Below are positions 14,658-22,324 of a stretch of 25,155 bases of DNA, piece by piece. Source of the stretch: JBCDCP01 sp039181495 (GTDB lineage Bacteria; Pseudomonadota; Alphaproteobacteria; Rhizobiales; Tepidamorphaceae); NCBI GenBank assembly GCA_039181495.1, contig JBCDCP010000032.1, forward strand, positions 1-25,155. The letters are read 5' to 3'. The stretch's first letter is position 1. Every line of letters starts with the position of its first letter. The notes under the pieces were generated by a model, which was not told where the DNA came from, made no database searches, and saw only the letters and a list, made by a program, of their open reading frames with translations. The position numbers and the translations under genes were made by a program.

Positions 14658-16024
14658 CGGACCGATACCTCGTCTGCGACCGGCGCGGTGAGACTGAGAT
14701 CTTCGACCTTCAAGCCTTCGCCCGCTTCAGTGATGCGCGTGACAATGACACGGTCACCGTCGGACAAGGCTCCGCGGATCAGAAGATCATCACCCGAGCG
14801 GCCGATAATCTGAACGGTGCGGGCAGCAAGGCGGCCATCCCGGATCACGAAGACTTTGTCCGTGCCATAAAGCGCAGTGGCCGGAACCCTTGCCGCGTCA
14901 CGGTAGACCTGATCGGCGATGGCGACCTCAACGAATGCACCCGGACGTAGCAACAGGCTGCCGGCTGAGAAGGCGCTTTCGTCGATCCGGGCGAAAACAT
15001 CGACTCCGCCGCGGGTCGATTCAATTTCAGCGATTACGCGCTGGACGATCGCGGGAAAGCTCCTTGGAACGCCGCCAGCCCGCCAGGTGACGGTCACATC
15101 ACGGCCGGTAACCGAACCACTTTCGTCGGCGATCCGGCCATACTGGTTGTCGGTGAGAGTGAAGCGCACATCGACAAATCGCCGGTCAATCAGGGTTGCC
15201 ACAACGTCGTTGATGGACAGAAGTCGACCGCGTTCCGCATTTGCGGATGTCACGGCAGCATCGAATGGTGCGTTCAGAACGGTGTTATCAAGATTGCGTT
15301 CCGCGTAGGTGACTTTCCAGTCGAGCCTGTCGATGACGGCCTGCTGCTGAACAGCGCGTGCGCGATCAATATCGAGCTGGTTCTCACGCTGGCTCAGCGC
15401 TTCCTGACTGGAGGTGACCACAAGAAGCCGATCATCGGCGGACTTTTGAGACAGTGCACCGCGTTCGGTGAGCTCCTCGACGCGGGCAAGGTCCCGCTCG
15501 GCGATTTCAAGCTGCGTGCGAGCGCTTTCGATCAAGTCCATTTCGAGCGCGATCTTGGCGCTGATCTCATTGAGTCGAGCCTCGGCCTCTGCTCGATTGG
15601 CTTTGGCTTCGCGCAGTGCGCCCTGATAGTCGAAACGGTCGACCCTGAGCAGTTGCTCGCCTTCAGCCACCACGCCACCCTCCTGCAGGGCGGGGTTCAT
15701 CCATACGACCTCGCCTGCGACCAGTGCACGAAGTTCGGCGCGACGGGCCGCAACGGCGGTCCCGTAGAGCGTCAGTTCAGGGCGATGATCTGTCAGCTCG
15801 ATGGCGAGCGTGTTTACGGCATAGCTGCGCTCAACGACGGGACGGGCCGGGACCTCGGGCTTGGTGTCGCGCAGCCACATCAGGCCAGCTGAAGCGGCAC
15901 CAACGAACGCCAATGGCAACACGGCCTTCAGTGCCAGCTTCCCTGCACCAGCAAACCACGAGCCTGACTTGCTGACAGCCTCGCTTTGTCGTTCTGGTGA
16001 TGATGTGTCCGAGTTCTTGCTCAA
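14654..16024 (-). CDS. RND efflux periplasmic adaptor (membrane-fusion protein)
   Basis: A 456-residue HlyD/AcrA-type adaptor that links the permease to an outer-membrane channel. After a cytoplasmic N-terminus there is one membrane anchor (about residues 28-50, ALKAVLPLAFVGAASAGLMW). A lipoyl-like half follows (RAELRALVAGEVVWMNPALQ, with EGGVVAEGEQLLRVD), then a long coiled coil rich in Ala, Glu, Arg and Leu (about 133-235), the second lipoyl half (DNTVLNAPFDAAVTS) and a beta-barrel domain. The start appears to be TTG at 16024 with GAAGAG just upstream. An ATG at 16037 is in another frame. It lies 179 bp downstream of hslO on the same strand and has its own inverted repeat upstream, so it probably has its own promoter. 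Confidence 0.9.
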   Translation of the reverse strand: MSKNSDTSSPERQSEAVSKSGSWFAGAGKLALKAVLPLAFVGAASAGLMWLRDTKPEVPARPVVERSYAVNTLAIELTDHRPELTLYGTAVAARRAELRALVAGEVVWMNPALQEGGVVAEGEQLLRVDRFDYQGALREAKANRAEAEARLNEISAKIALEMDLIESARTQLEIAERDLARVEELTERGALSQKSADDRLLVVTSSQEALSQRENQLDIDRARAVQQQAVIDRLDWKVTYAERNLDNTVLNAPFDAAVTSANAERGRLLSINDVVATLIDRRFVDVRFTLTDNQYGRIADESGSVTGRDVTVTWRAGGVPRSFPAIVQRVIAEIESTRGGVDVFARIDESAFSAGSLLLRPGAFVEVAIADQVYRDAARVPATALYGTDKVFVIRDGRLAARTVQIIGRSGDDLLIRGALSDGDRVIVTRITEAGEGLKVEDLSLTAPVADEVSVR

Positions 16025-16133
16025 TCTCTTCGCCCATCTGGCGGTGCGCTGCGATACGTGACGGCTTTTTCGATCAGATAACGCACAAGCCCAGCCGATC
16101 TTACGCCCGACTGGTTAGGCGCACATGCGTAGC

Positions 16134-16165
16134 GCTTAGCATATGGCTCGCATTCTATGCTGAGC
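16134..16165. promoter_or_regulatory. 10-bp inverted repeat upstream of the RND operon
   Basis: GCTTAGCATA (16134-16143) and TATGCTGAGC (16156-16165) pair at nine of ten positions plus one G-T, around a 12-base spacer. The half-sites are about two helical turns apart, which suits a dimeric repressor. It lies 110 bases before the adaptor start codon and after the hslO stop. No T-run follows on the minus strand, so it is a poor hslO terminator. No regulator gene is adjacent. Confidence 0.4.
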
Positions 16166-16203
16166 ACCTGAACCGGCTCTGAATAGGGTTCAATTGTGCA
16201 GGA

Positions 16204-17250
16204 TCAGTTGGACTTGCCGATTTCAGCAGGATCAAAGCGGTACTCCCGCGCGCAGAACTCGCAAACGACGACGATCTGACCGTCATCATCATCGAGTCCT
16301 TCCCGCTCGTCGGCTGAGAACTGACCCAAGATTCCGGCAATGCGCTTACGCGTGCAACGGCAGGCATGCTCTAATGGTTGTCCATCGAAAACCCGAACGC
16401 CTTGCTCATGATAGAGCCGGTAGAGCACGGCCCCGGGCGGAATGTCGGGATCAATCAGCTCGTGATCCTCGGTGGTCTCCGCAAGCAAGCGCGCGGTCCG
16501 CCAAACATCCGGCTCATCGGTTGGATCCTCGGCAATGCTGGCGCCCTCGGGCGGATCACCAGGATGAAGATCCGGCATCCTTTCGGGCATTCCCTCCGGC
16601 AGGTACTGAACGATCAGGCCACCCGCACGCCAATGGGGGGTAGCGTCAACGGCGCCCGTTGCGGATCCGCGATGGGCCAGCGCAGCAGCCAGCCGAACCT
16701 GCGTTGGGATTTGCTCCGACTGGGCGAAGTAGGCATGTGCGGCCTGCTCAAGACCGGCAGTGGCATCCAGAGCGACAACACCCTGATAGCGGCTGGTGTG
16801 GGGACCCTGATCAATCGTCATCGCCAGCGTTCCCTTGCCCAGCAGGCTGGCAGTACTGGCATTGGTGCCCAGCGCGTCAATTTCTGCTTTGTTGTGACGC
16901 AAGCAGGCCCGGAACTGACCGGGTGTTTCAAAGTCAACGACAAGCATCGAAATGGGTCCGTCGGTCTGCGTCTGAAGAATGAAGCGACCTTCGAACTTCA
17001 GCGAAGCCCCAAGCAGAGCCGTGAGCGCAATGGCTTCAGCCAGAACGCGCGCAACAGGTTCCGGATAGCCGTGCCGTGAGAGGCTCTCGTCCAGAGCCGG
17101 TCCGAAGCGGACAATCCGGCCGCGCGCATCCAGTGATGGCACAGTGAACGGTACGACGATGTCGTCTAAGGCAACATCGAGCGAGGTTTGGGCAGCGTCC
17201 GGAGCCGTCGCCGATAGGTGCTGCAGATCACGTTCATCGTCGGTGGCCAT
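16204..17250 (-). CDS. hslO: Hsp33 redox-regulated chaperone
   Basis: A 348-residue holdase that is activated by oxidation. The C-terminal zinc switch has its four cysteines as CRC (Cys297, Cys299) and CEFC (Cys330, Cys333), followed by REYRFDPAEI. The substrate-binding core shows RFGPALDESLSRHGYPEPVA, EGRFILQTQTDGPISMLVVD and LLGKGTLAMTIDQGP. An acidic, Pro-rich insertion of about 35 residues (MPERMPDLHPGDPPEGASIA onward) lies between the core and the zinc domain and makes it longer than the E. coli protein. The ATG at 17250 is two bases after the argF stop, and the upstream frame extension is argF sequence read in another frame, so it is rejected. Coupling to argF is likely. The order argD-argF-hslO is common in Hyphomicrobiales. 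Confidence 0.95.
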   Translation of the reverse strand: MATDDERDLQHLSATAPDAAQTSLDVALDDIVVPFTVPSLDARGRIVRFGPALDESLSRHGYPEPVARVLAEAIALTALLGASLKFEGRFILQTQTDGPISMLVVDFETPGQFRACLRHNKAEIDALGTNASTASLLGKGTLAMTIDQGPHTSRYQGVVALDATAGLEQAAHAYFAQSEQIPTQVRLAAALAHRGSATGAVDATPHWRAGGLIVQYLPEGMPERMPDLHPGDPPEGASIAEDPTDEPDVWRTARLLAETTEDHELIDPDIPPGAVLYRLYHEQGVRVFDGQPLEHACRCTRKRIAGILGQFSADEREGLDDDDGQIVVVCEFCAREYRFDPAEIGKSN

Positions 17251-17252
17251 GG

Positions 17253-18263
17253 TCAGGCGGCAGTTGCCTTGGTCGTTCTGGCGCCCGGCAGGTCCGCACC
17301 TAAACACCACGCTAGGATGCCCTTCTGAGCGTGCAAACGGTTTTCGGCACCATCAAACACGACCGACTGAGGCCCATCCATAACGCTGTCCGTGACTTCC
17401 TCGCCGCGATGTGCGGGCAGGCAATGCATGAACACGGCGTCCTTGGCGGCTGCCGCCATAAGCCGGTCATTGACCTGATAAGGTTGCAACATGTTGTGCC
17501 GCCGCGCGCCCTCCACATCGCCCATGCTGACCCACGTGTCGGTCACCACACAATCGGCGCCATCCACTGCGGCAAAGGGATCGGTTGTCCATTCAACATT
17601 GGCGCCGATGGCCTTGGCATGTTCGAACACACCTTCCGAGGGTGCGAGCTCCTCAGGCGTCGCAAGGCGCAATGTGAATCCGAAACGCGCCGAGGCATGA
17701 ATCCAGGACTGCGTGACATTGTTGGTATCACCGGTCCAGGCGACAACGCGACCAGCGATCGGACCACGATGCTCCTCGAAGGTCATCACGTCGGCCATCA
17801 GCTGGCAGGGATGGGAGTCGCGCGTCAATCCATTGATCACAGGAACAGTGGCAGCACTTGCCAGCCGACTCAGTGCATCATGATCGAGGATCCGGATCAT
17901 GATGCCATCGACATAGCGTGACAGCACCCTGGCTGTGTCCTCGAGCGACTCGCCACGGCCAAGCTGCATCTCATCGGCGCCGAGTACGATCGTCTCACCG
18001 CCAAGCTGGCGCATAGCAACATCGAACGAGACCCGGGTGCGGGTCGATGGTCGTTCAAAAATCATCGCAAGCACCTGCCCAGCGAGAGGCTTGCCAGCAA
18101 GGGCACGCTCTGCCGGCGAGGTCTCTTTTGTCTCGCTCTTCATGATGCGGCTCGCATCGAGGATAGCGCGCAGATCGGTTGCCGGCAGCTCGGTAAGATC
18201 AAGAAAATGCCGCGTTGATGCCGGTTCTCCGCTGGAACCGGAATGGGATTGCTGGTCAGTCAT
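17253..18263 (-). CDS. argF: ornithine carbamoyltransferase (anabolic)
   Basis: A 336-residue enzyme that forms citrulline from ornithine and carbamoyl phosphate. The carbamoyl-phosphate site STRTR is at residues 73-77, SHPCQ gives the HPCQ motif (151-154), WTGDTNNV is conserved, and HCLPAHRGEE (from 280) provides the ornithine-site cysteine and the SMG loop partner (WVSMGD is also present). The ATG at 18263 has GGAG nine bases upstream. An in-frame ATG at 18314 would add 17 residues without a ribosome binding site and is rejected. It is 68 bp after argD and two bases before hslO. The N-terminal 15 residues (Ser/Gly rich) are an unconserved extension. Confidence 0.97.
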   Translation of the reverse strand: MTDQQSHSGSSGEPASTRHFLDLTELPATDLRAILDASRIMKSETKETSPAERALAGKPLAGQVLAMIFERPSTRTRVSFDVAMRQLGGETIVLGADEMQLGRGESLEDTARVLSRYVDGIMIRILDHDALSRLASAATVPVINGLTRDSHPCQLMADVMTFEEHRGPIAGRVVAWTGDTNNVTQSWIHASARFGFTLRLATPEELAPSEGVFEHAKAIGANVEWTTDPFAAVDGADCVVTDTWVSMGDVEGARRHNMLQPYQVNDRLMAAAAKDAVFMHCLPAHRGEEVTDSVMDGPQSVVFDGAENRLHAQKGILAWCLGADLPGARTTKATAA

Positions 18264-18331
18264 TTCGATGACTCCGTGCAATGAATCCAGATGCACGCGT
18301 TTGCCGCGTCGCATATCAGTTTCGAATGGGA

Positions 18332-19573
18332 TCAGCCGTTGGCTGCGATCTGGTCCTGTCGCTGCGATGCAGCTTCTGCGGTCACCTCAGAGAATGACCG
18401 GTCGAGGCGAGCGACCGCTTCATTGATCTCGTTGTCGGTGATGATCAACGGTGGCAGCAAACGGATAACGTTCTCACCGGCAGCCACGGCCAGAAGGTGA
18501 TTTGATCGGAGCCGGGCGACGAAGTCGCGGCTATTGACGCTGTCGCGGCATTTGATTCCTTGCATCAACCCGACGCCGCGGATCGTCTCGATATGCTCCG
18601 GATGATCATCCGCCAGCCTCGCGAGCGCCTGCTTCAACCGCAGGCCCGCGTCTTCGACATGCTGTAGAAAGTCGTCGTCCAGAACGACATCGAGCACGGC
18701 ATTGCCGACTGCGCAGGCAAGCGGATTGCCGCCATAGGTCGAGCCGTGGGTCCCGACGGTCATTCCAGATGCGGCGTCTTCCGTTGCAAGGCAAGCGCCT
18801 AACGGAAAACCGCCGCCAATAGCTTTGGCGACTGCCATGATGTCAGGTGTAATGCCGGCCCATTCATGCGCGAACAGCTTGCCCGTGCGGCCCATGCCAC
18901 ACTGAACCTCATCGAGAATGAGAAGGATGCCGTGCTCGTCACACAGATCCCGCAACTCCCTGAGGAATTCGTTTGGTACGGGACGCAATCCGCCCTCGCC
19001 CTGAATTGGCTCTATCAGGATGCCCGCGGTATGGTCGTTGATTGCCGCCTTGAGCGCATCAAGATCGTCGAACGCCACCTGGTCGAAACCGTCGAGATTG
19101 GGGCCAAACCCTTCGAGGTACTTCTCCTGTCCACCGGCGGCGATTGTCGCCAGCGTGCGGCCGTGGAAGGCGCCTTTGAAGGTAATGATGCGATTACGCT
19201 CGGGATGGCCCTTCGACCAGTGATAGCGGCGGGCCATCTTGATGGCGCATTCAAGCGCCTCTGCACCCGAATTGCCGAAGAAGACACGGTCCGCGAACGT
19301 CGCGTCACAAAGGCGCGCACCCAGCCGTTCCTGTTCAGGAATCCGGAAAACGTTGGAGACATGCCAGAGCTTGGCTGCCTGTTCGTTGACGGTCGCGACA
19401 AGATGCGGATGGGCGTGCCCTAGCGCGTTCACTGCAATCCCGGCAGCGAAATCCAGGTAGTTCTCTCCGTCGGCGGTATAGAGCCACGCACCCTCACCGC
19501 GCTCAAAAGCCAGATCAGCACGGGCGTAGGTCGCAAGAAGAGGTGAACCAGAAGTGTCTGCGGCGATGTTCAT
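18332..19573 (-). CDS. argD: acetylornithine aminotransferase
   Basis: A 413-residue class III aminotransferase that makes N-acetylornithine from N-acetylglutamate semialdehyde and glutamate, and may also serve in lysine synthesis as succinyldiaminopimelate aminotransferase. Visible marks are NSGAEA (101-106) for phosphate binding, FHGRT, Asp221 in LDEVQCGMGRTG and the PLP lysine Lys250 in AVAKAIGGGFPLGA, with GSTYGGNPLA downstream. The ATG at 19573 overlaps the TGA of a 61-codon open frame upstream (TGATG), and the ribosome binding site is weak (GAAAG), so translational coupling to that frame is possible. The leader contains a terminator-like hairpin. argF and hslO follow. Confidence 0.96.
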   Translation of the reverse strand: MNIAADTSGSPLLATYARADLAFERGEGAWLYTADGENYLDFAAGIAVNALGHAHPHLVATVNEQAAKLWHVSNVFRIPEQERLGARLCDATFADRVFFGNSGAEALECAIKMARRYHWSKGHPERNRIITFKGAFHGRTLATIAAGGQEKYLEGFGPNLDGFDQVAFDDLDALKAAINDHTAGILIEPIQGEGGLRPVPNEFLRELRDLCDEHGILLILDEVQCGMGRTGKLFAHEWAGITPDIMAVAKAIGGGFPLGACLATEDAASGMTVGTHGSTYGGNPLACAVGNAVLDVVLDDDFLQHVEDAGLRLKQALARLADDHPEHIETIRGVGLMQGIKCRDSVNSRDFVARLRSNHLLAVAAGENVIRLLPPLIITDNEINEAVARLDRSFSEVTAEAASQRQDQIAANG

Positions 19574-19758
19574 CAGCTTTCATCCCGTTGCCAGGATAAT
19601 GCTGGAACAGCGGTCGCTTCGCCTATGCCCAGCTTGGGGAAGGTCGTCGCGAAAACCCGAGGGATACCGTTCCAGCGTTCCCAAAAACGAAAGAAGCCGC
19701 CAAGTCTGGCGGCCACTTGAGCACGCATATTACGGTCCGCTTCCTGCAAGTCAATCAA
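19573..19758 (-). other. 61-codon leader ORF overlapping argD start
   Basis: An open frame from ATG at 19758 ends in a TGA that shares a base with the argD ATG. The peptide (MIDLQEADRNMRAQVAARLG, then FFRFWERWNG) is unlike any family I know and contains several arginines (residues 9, 12, 18, 24, 28 and 34). It spans the terminator-like hairpin at 19683-19713. It could be a leader peptide or uORF that sets argD translation, or a chance frame. Its third codon positions look less GC-biased than those of neighbouring genes, which argues against an ordinary protein gene. Confidence 0.3.
19683..19713 (-). terminator. terminator-like hairpin in the argD leader
   Basis: On the minus strand GCCGCC (19713-19708) and GGCGGC (19701-19696) form a 6-bp GC stem with loop AGACTT, followed by TTCTTTCGTTTTT. 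This is the form of an intrinsic terminator pointing at argD. Just upstream, CAAGT (19719-19715) can instead pair with ACTTG (19705-19701), which would disrupt the stem. A second strong hairpin, CCATGGCC-TCTC-GGCCGTGG, lies at 19779-19760. It may be an attenuator for argD or the end of a small RNA. Confidence 0.45.
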
Positions 19759-20115
19759 CCCACGGCCGAGAGGCCATGGCGCGAGAACCTGGACGTGTGA
19801 TTGGCGCGCCTAATGATCGCGAATGATCAGTCCAAATGGGGAAAATGTTGTTTCCTCGACCAAGGACTCTTGCGGGCGAGTCTAGGGCTATTGTAGCTTG
19901 CCCGCGCTGACCACGAGATTTAGTGGCCAGTGTCAGTTTGCACCCAAGATTACTGCGTTTCCCGCGTGTTTGGCGGGAGGGCGGGCTCGATGCGGCGAGC
20001 CCCAACCCTATTGGATTCGGATTCGCGGTTTGTGGTGTTGCTGGACGAAACGTTGGGGCAGCCGAGCGACGGGGCTGCCTTCGGTGAACTGCGGAACCGG
20101 CGAGGAGGCCACCTC
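19759..20115. promoter_or_regulatory. argD/gcrA divergent regulatory region
   Basis: This is the upstream part of the 542-bp gap between argD and gcrA. It holds no gene that I can support. It contains four GANTC sites at 19865-19869, 19878-19882, 20014-20018 and 20020-20024. AATGATC is repeated one helical turn apart (19812-19818 and 19822-19828). A nested inverted repeat has GCGGGC (19872-19877) and GCCCGC (19900-19905) enclosing GCTATTGTAGC. That inner palindrome offers a -10-like hexamer on the minus strand (TACAAT, 19894-19889). The gcrA promoter and an argD promoter must both lie here, but their exact positions are inference. Confidence 0.5.
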
Positions 20116-20631
20116 ATGTCTTGGACTGAAGAACGAGTTGAACTGCTCAAAAAGTACTGGGCCGACGGACTGAGTGCGAGTCAGATCGCGAACGAGTTAG
20201 GTGGAGTGACGCGCAACGCAGTGATCGGCAAGGTACATCGACTCGGACTTGCGGCGCGCGCCAAGAGCACCAGAACGAATTCGACGCCCCGGCCACGCAA
20301 GCCACGCAACACCACGCGTGAGACGGTAGCGAGGCCACGCTTCTCCGGAAATGCCGCACTCAAGACCGAAGCGGTCGCCGATCCGGACATGGCTCCCGAA
20401 CCGGTGCCGTTGCGGGTTGTCCATGAAGAACTCTACATCCCGCCGGAGGAGCGTGCGAGCATCCTGACGCTGACCGAAACGCGGTGCCGTTGGCCGATCG
20501 GCGATCCGACGCATGAAGATTTCTACTTCTGCGGCCGCACATGTGACGCCTCAGATTCCTATTGCAAGCACCATGCGGCTATCGCTTTCCAGCCCAACTC
20601 GGATCGCAGACGGCGTTCTGCTGGGCGCTGA
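20116..20631 (+). CDS. gcrA: GcrA cell-cycle transcription regulator
   Basis: A 171-residue regulator found throughout alphaproteobacteria. The N-terminal DNA-binding domain is MSWTEERVELLKKYWADGLS followed by ASQIANELGGVTRNAVIGKV and HRLGL (1-45). A basic Thr/Pro/Arg linker follows. The C-terminal sigma-70-interacting part carries CRWPIGDP with FCGRTC and YCKHH. In Caulobacter GcrA binds sigma-70 holoenzyme and activates promoters bearing CcrM-methylated GANTC sites. The ATG at 20116 has a near-perfect AGGAGG seven bases upstream. The frame is open to 19930, but that part is unconserved. It is divergent from argD and convergent with phoB. Four GANTC sites in its upstream region are compatible with methylation-dependent or self control. 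Confidence 0.96.
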   Translation: MSWTEERVELLKKYWADGLSASQIANELGGVTRNAVIGKVHRLGLAARAKSTRTNSTPRPRKPRNTTRETVARPRFSGNAALKTEAVADPDMAPEPVPLRVVHEELYIPPEERASILTLTETRCRWPIGDPTHEDFYFCGRTCDASDSYCKHHAAIAFQPNSDRRRRSAGR

Positions 20632-20664
20632 GCCGCCCACTATTCGATCAGACCTGGCTCAGGA

Positions 20665-20689
20665 GCTGGACCGAAAAATTCGGTCCAGC
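20665..20689. terminator. perfect 11-bp stem between gcrA and phoB
   Basis: GCTGGACCGAA (20665-20675) and TTCGGTCCAGC (20679-20689) form a perfect 11-bp hairpin with an AAA loop, placed between two convergent genes. Only a weak T-containing tail (CTTCATTGT) follows on the gcrA side, and none on the phoB side. It probably acts as a shared end structure or terminator for both transcripts. Confidence 0.6.
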
Positions 20690-20722
20690 CTTCATTGTAG
20701 TCCCGCGATTTCTAGGGGATGG

Positions 20723-21427
20723 TCAGGCGCTTTGCGCGCCAAACTGATCATCAAACGCATAACCCGCGCCGCGCCCGGTGCGGATCGGGTCGCGCGAGCG
20801 ACCGCGATTGATGGCCTTTCGCAGTCGTCCGACATGCACATCGACCGTGCGTTCGTCGACATAGACATCACGACCCCAGACGCCGTCGAGCAGTTGTTCA
20901 CGGGAGAACACTCGCCCCGGCGTCTGCATAAGGAATTCCAACAGCCGAAACTCGGTCGGGCCAAGGTGGATTTCGCGACCGTTGCGCGCCACCCGGTGGG
21001 TTTCGCGGTTGAGCTCGAGATCGCCTGAACGAAGAACACCGGAAATGAGCTTTGGTTTGGTTCGGCGCAGGATCGCCCTTACACGACCGATCAGCTCAGG
21101 TATTGAGAACGGCTTGACGACATAGTCGTCGGCCCCAGTCGCAAAGCCACGGAGGCGTTCGGTCTCCTCACCGCGGGCCGTCAGCATGATGATCGGCAGG
21201 CGCTCAGTTTCCGGTCTTGCCCGCAGTCGGCGGCACAGCTCAATGCCCGAAATGCCCGGTAACATCCAATCGAGCAGCAACAAGTCAGGCAGCGCTTCGC
21301 GCAGCCGCGTTTCTGCTTCGTCGCCGCGCGCCACGGAATCCACGTCATAACCTTCGGCTTCAAGGTTGTAGCGGAGCATCAGCGTCAGCGGCTCTTCATC
21401 CTCAACAATGAGGACCTTGGCGTTCAT
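20723..21427 (-). CDS. phoB: phosphate regulon response regulator PhoB
   Basis: A 234-residue OmpR-type response regulator. The receiver domain (1-120) has the acidic pocket VEDEEP (Asp10, Glu11), phosphoacceptor Asp53 in LLLDWMLPG and Lys105 in VVKPFS. The winged-helix DNA-binding domain (about 130-228) contains LGPTEFRLLEFLM, the recognition helix VDERTVDVHVGRLRKAI and IRTGRGAGYAFD. It would be phosphorylated by PhoR, which is not in the window, and would activate pst and other pho genes. The ATG at 21427 has GAAGAGA upstream. It is 65 bp after phoU and convergent with gcrA. Placing phoB last after pst-phoU is usual in this group. Confidence 0.96.
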   Translation of the reverse strand: MNAKVLIVEDEEPLTLMLRYNLEAEGYDVDSVARGDEAETRLREALPDLLLLDWMLPGISGIELCRRLRARPETERLPIIMLTARGEETERLRGFATGADDYVVKPFSIPELIGRVRAILRRTKPKLISGVLRSGDLELNRETHRVARNGREIHLGPTEFRLLEFLMQTPGRVFSREQLLDGVWGRDVYVDERTVDVHVGRLRKAINRGRSRDPIRTGRGAGYAFDDQFGAQSA

Positions 21428-21492
21428 GGCGGTCTCTTCGTTTCAGGCTGTTGTGCTGTGCTGTCCGCTTCTGTCAGACGGATGCCCGACGG

Positions 21493-22251
21493 TTATTCCT
21501 TGCTACCTGGTATGACAGCGCCGACCGGTGCGTCGGAGAGCTCATCCACTTTGGTGCGTTTGGCGTTCATGTTCTCGCCCGTGACCAGGTAGTAGACGGT
21601 CTCGGCGATGTTGGTTGCGTGATCACCGATACGCTCGATGTTCTTGGCGGCAAAAAGCAGGTGCGTACACAGCGTGATGCTGCGCGGGTCCTCCATCATA
21701 TAGGTCAGCAACTCGCGGAAGATTGAGGTGTAGATGGCGTCAAGATTGCGGTCGCGATGCCATACATCGGTGGCCAGCGCTACATCGCGCCGGGTGTAGG
21801 CGTCGAGGATATCTTTGAGCTGTTGCAGCGCGATATCGCTCAGATGCTCAATGCCAAGAATGATCTTTGGTGGCTGATATTCCTCGCGGATCACGGTCAC
21901 CCGTTTGGCAACATTCTTGGCCAGATCGCCAACCCGTTCGAGATCGCTGCTGATCTTATTCGCAGCCATTATCTCTCGCAGATCCGATGCCATGGGCTGG
22001 CGGCGGGCAATCATCTGGATCGCCAGGTCCTCGATCTCCGCCTCGATGTTGTCGATTTGCTGGTCAGTCAGGATCACCTTCTCGGCAAGCTCGTGGTCGC
22101 GCTTACGCAAGGCTAAAATCGCGTTGGTGAGTGCCTGTTCGGCCAGACCGCCCATTTGAGCGATGCGCACCGCAAGATTGTCCAGCTCCTCGTCATAGCG
22201 CGAGACGATGTGATCGGACTGCGTGACATTGCCGTTCGATGTCGCTGACAT
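21493..22251 (-). CDS. phoU: phosphate transport system regulator PhoU
   Basis: A 252-residue all-helical protein made of two three-helix bundles. Each carries the metal-binding signature of the family, ERVGDLAKNVAKR (105-117) and ERIGDHATNIAE (206-217). PhoU sits between the Pst transporter and the PhoR/PhoB pair and keeps the regulon off when phosphate is plentiful. The first 15 residues and the last 25 (MNAKRTKVDELSDAPVGAVI onward) are less conserved tails. The ATG at 22251 has AAGGAA 11 bases upstream, a slightly long spacing. It is 73 bp after pstB, with a small GC hairpin (GCGTCC-GAA-GGGCGC) in the gap that could tune pstB/phoU ratios. Confidence 0.96.
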   Translation of the reverse strand: MSATSNGNVTQSDHIVSRYDEELDNLAVRIAQMGGLAEQALTNAILALRKRDHELAEKVILTDQQIDNIEAEIEDLAIQMIARRQPMASDLREIMAANKISSDLERVGDLAKNVAKRVTVIREEYQPPKIILGIEHLSDIALQQLKDILDAYTRRDVALATDVWHRDRNLDAIYTSIFRELLTYMMEDPRSITLCTHLLFAAKNIERIGDHATNIAETVYYLVTGENMNAKRTKVDELSDAPVGAVIPGSKE

Positions 22252-22324
22252 GGGGCCTGTTTCCTTGAAATTCGGTGTGTGCGCCCTTCGGACGCTCGCG
22301 TTGAAAGGTCAAAGATAACCGGGT

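Noticed and set aside
15831..16037. Reading frame starting MGEEIEQELG over the start of the adaptor gene
   Set aside because: It is out of frame with the adaptor coding sequence, and its later residues look like antisense or shifted coding sequence.
19930..20115. 62-codon N-terminal extension of GcrA
   Set aside because: The frame is open, but the residues are unlike GcrA, and a strong AGGAGG sits seven bases before the ATG at 20116.
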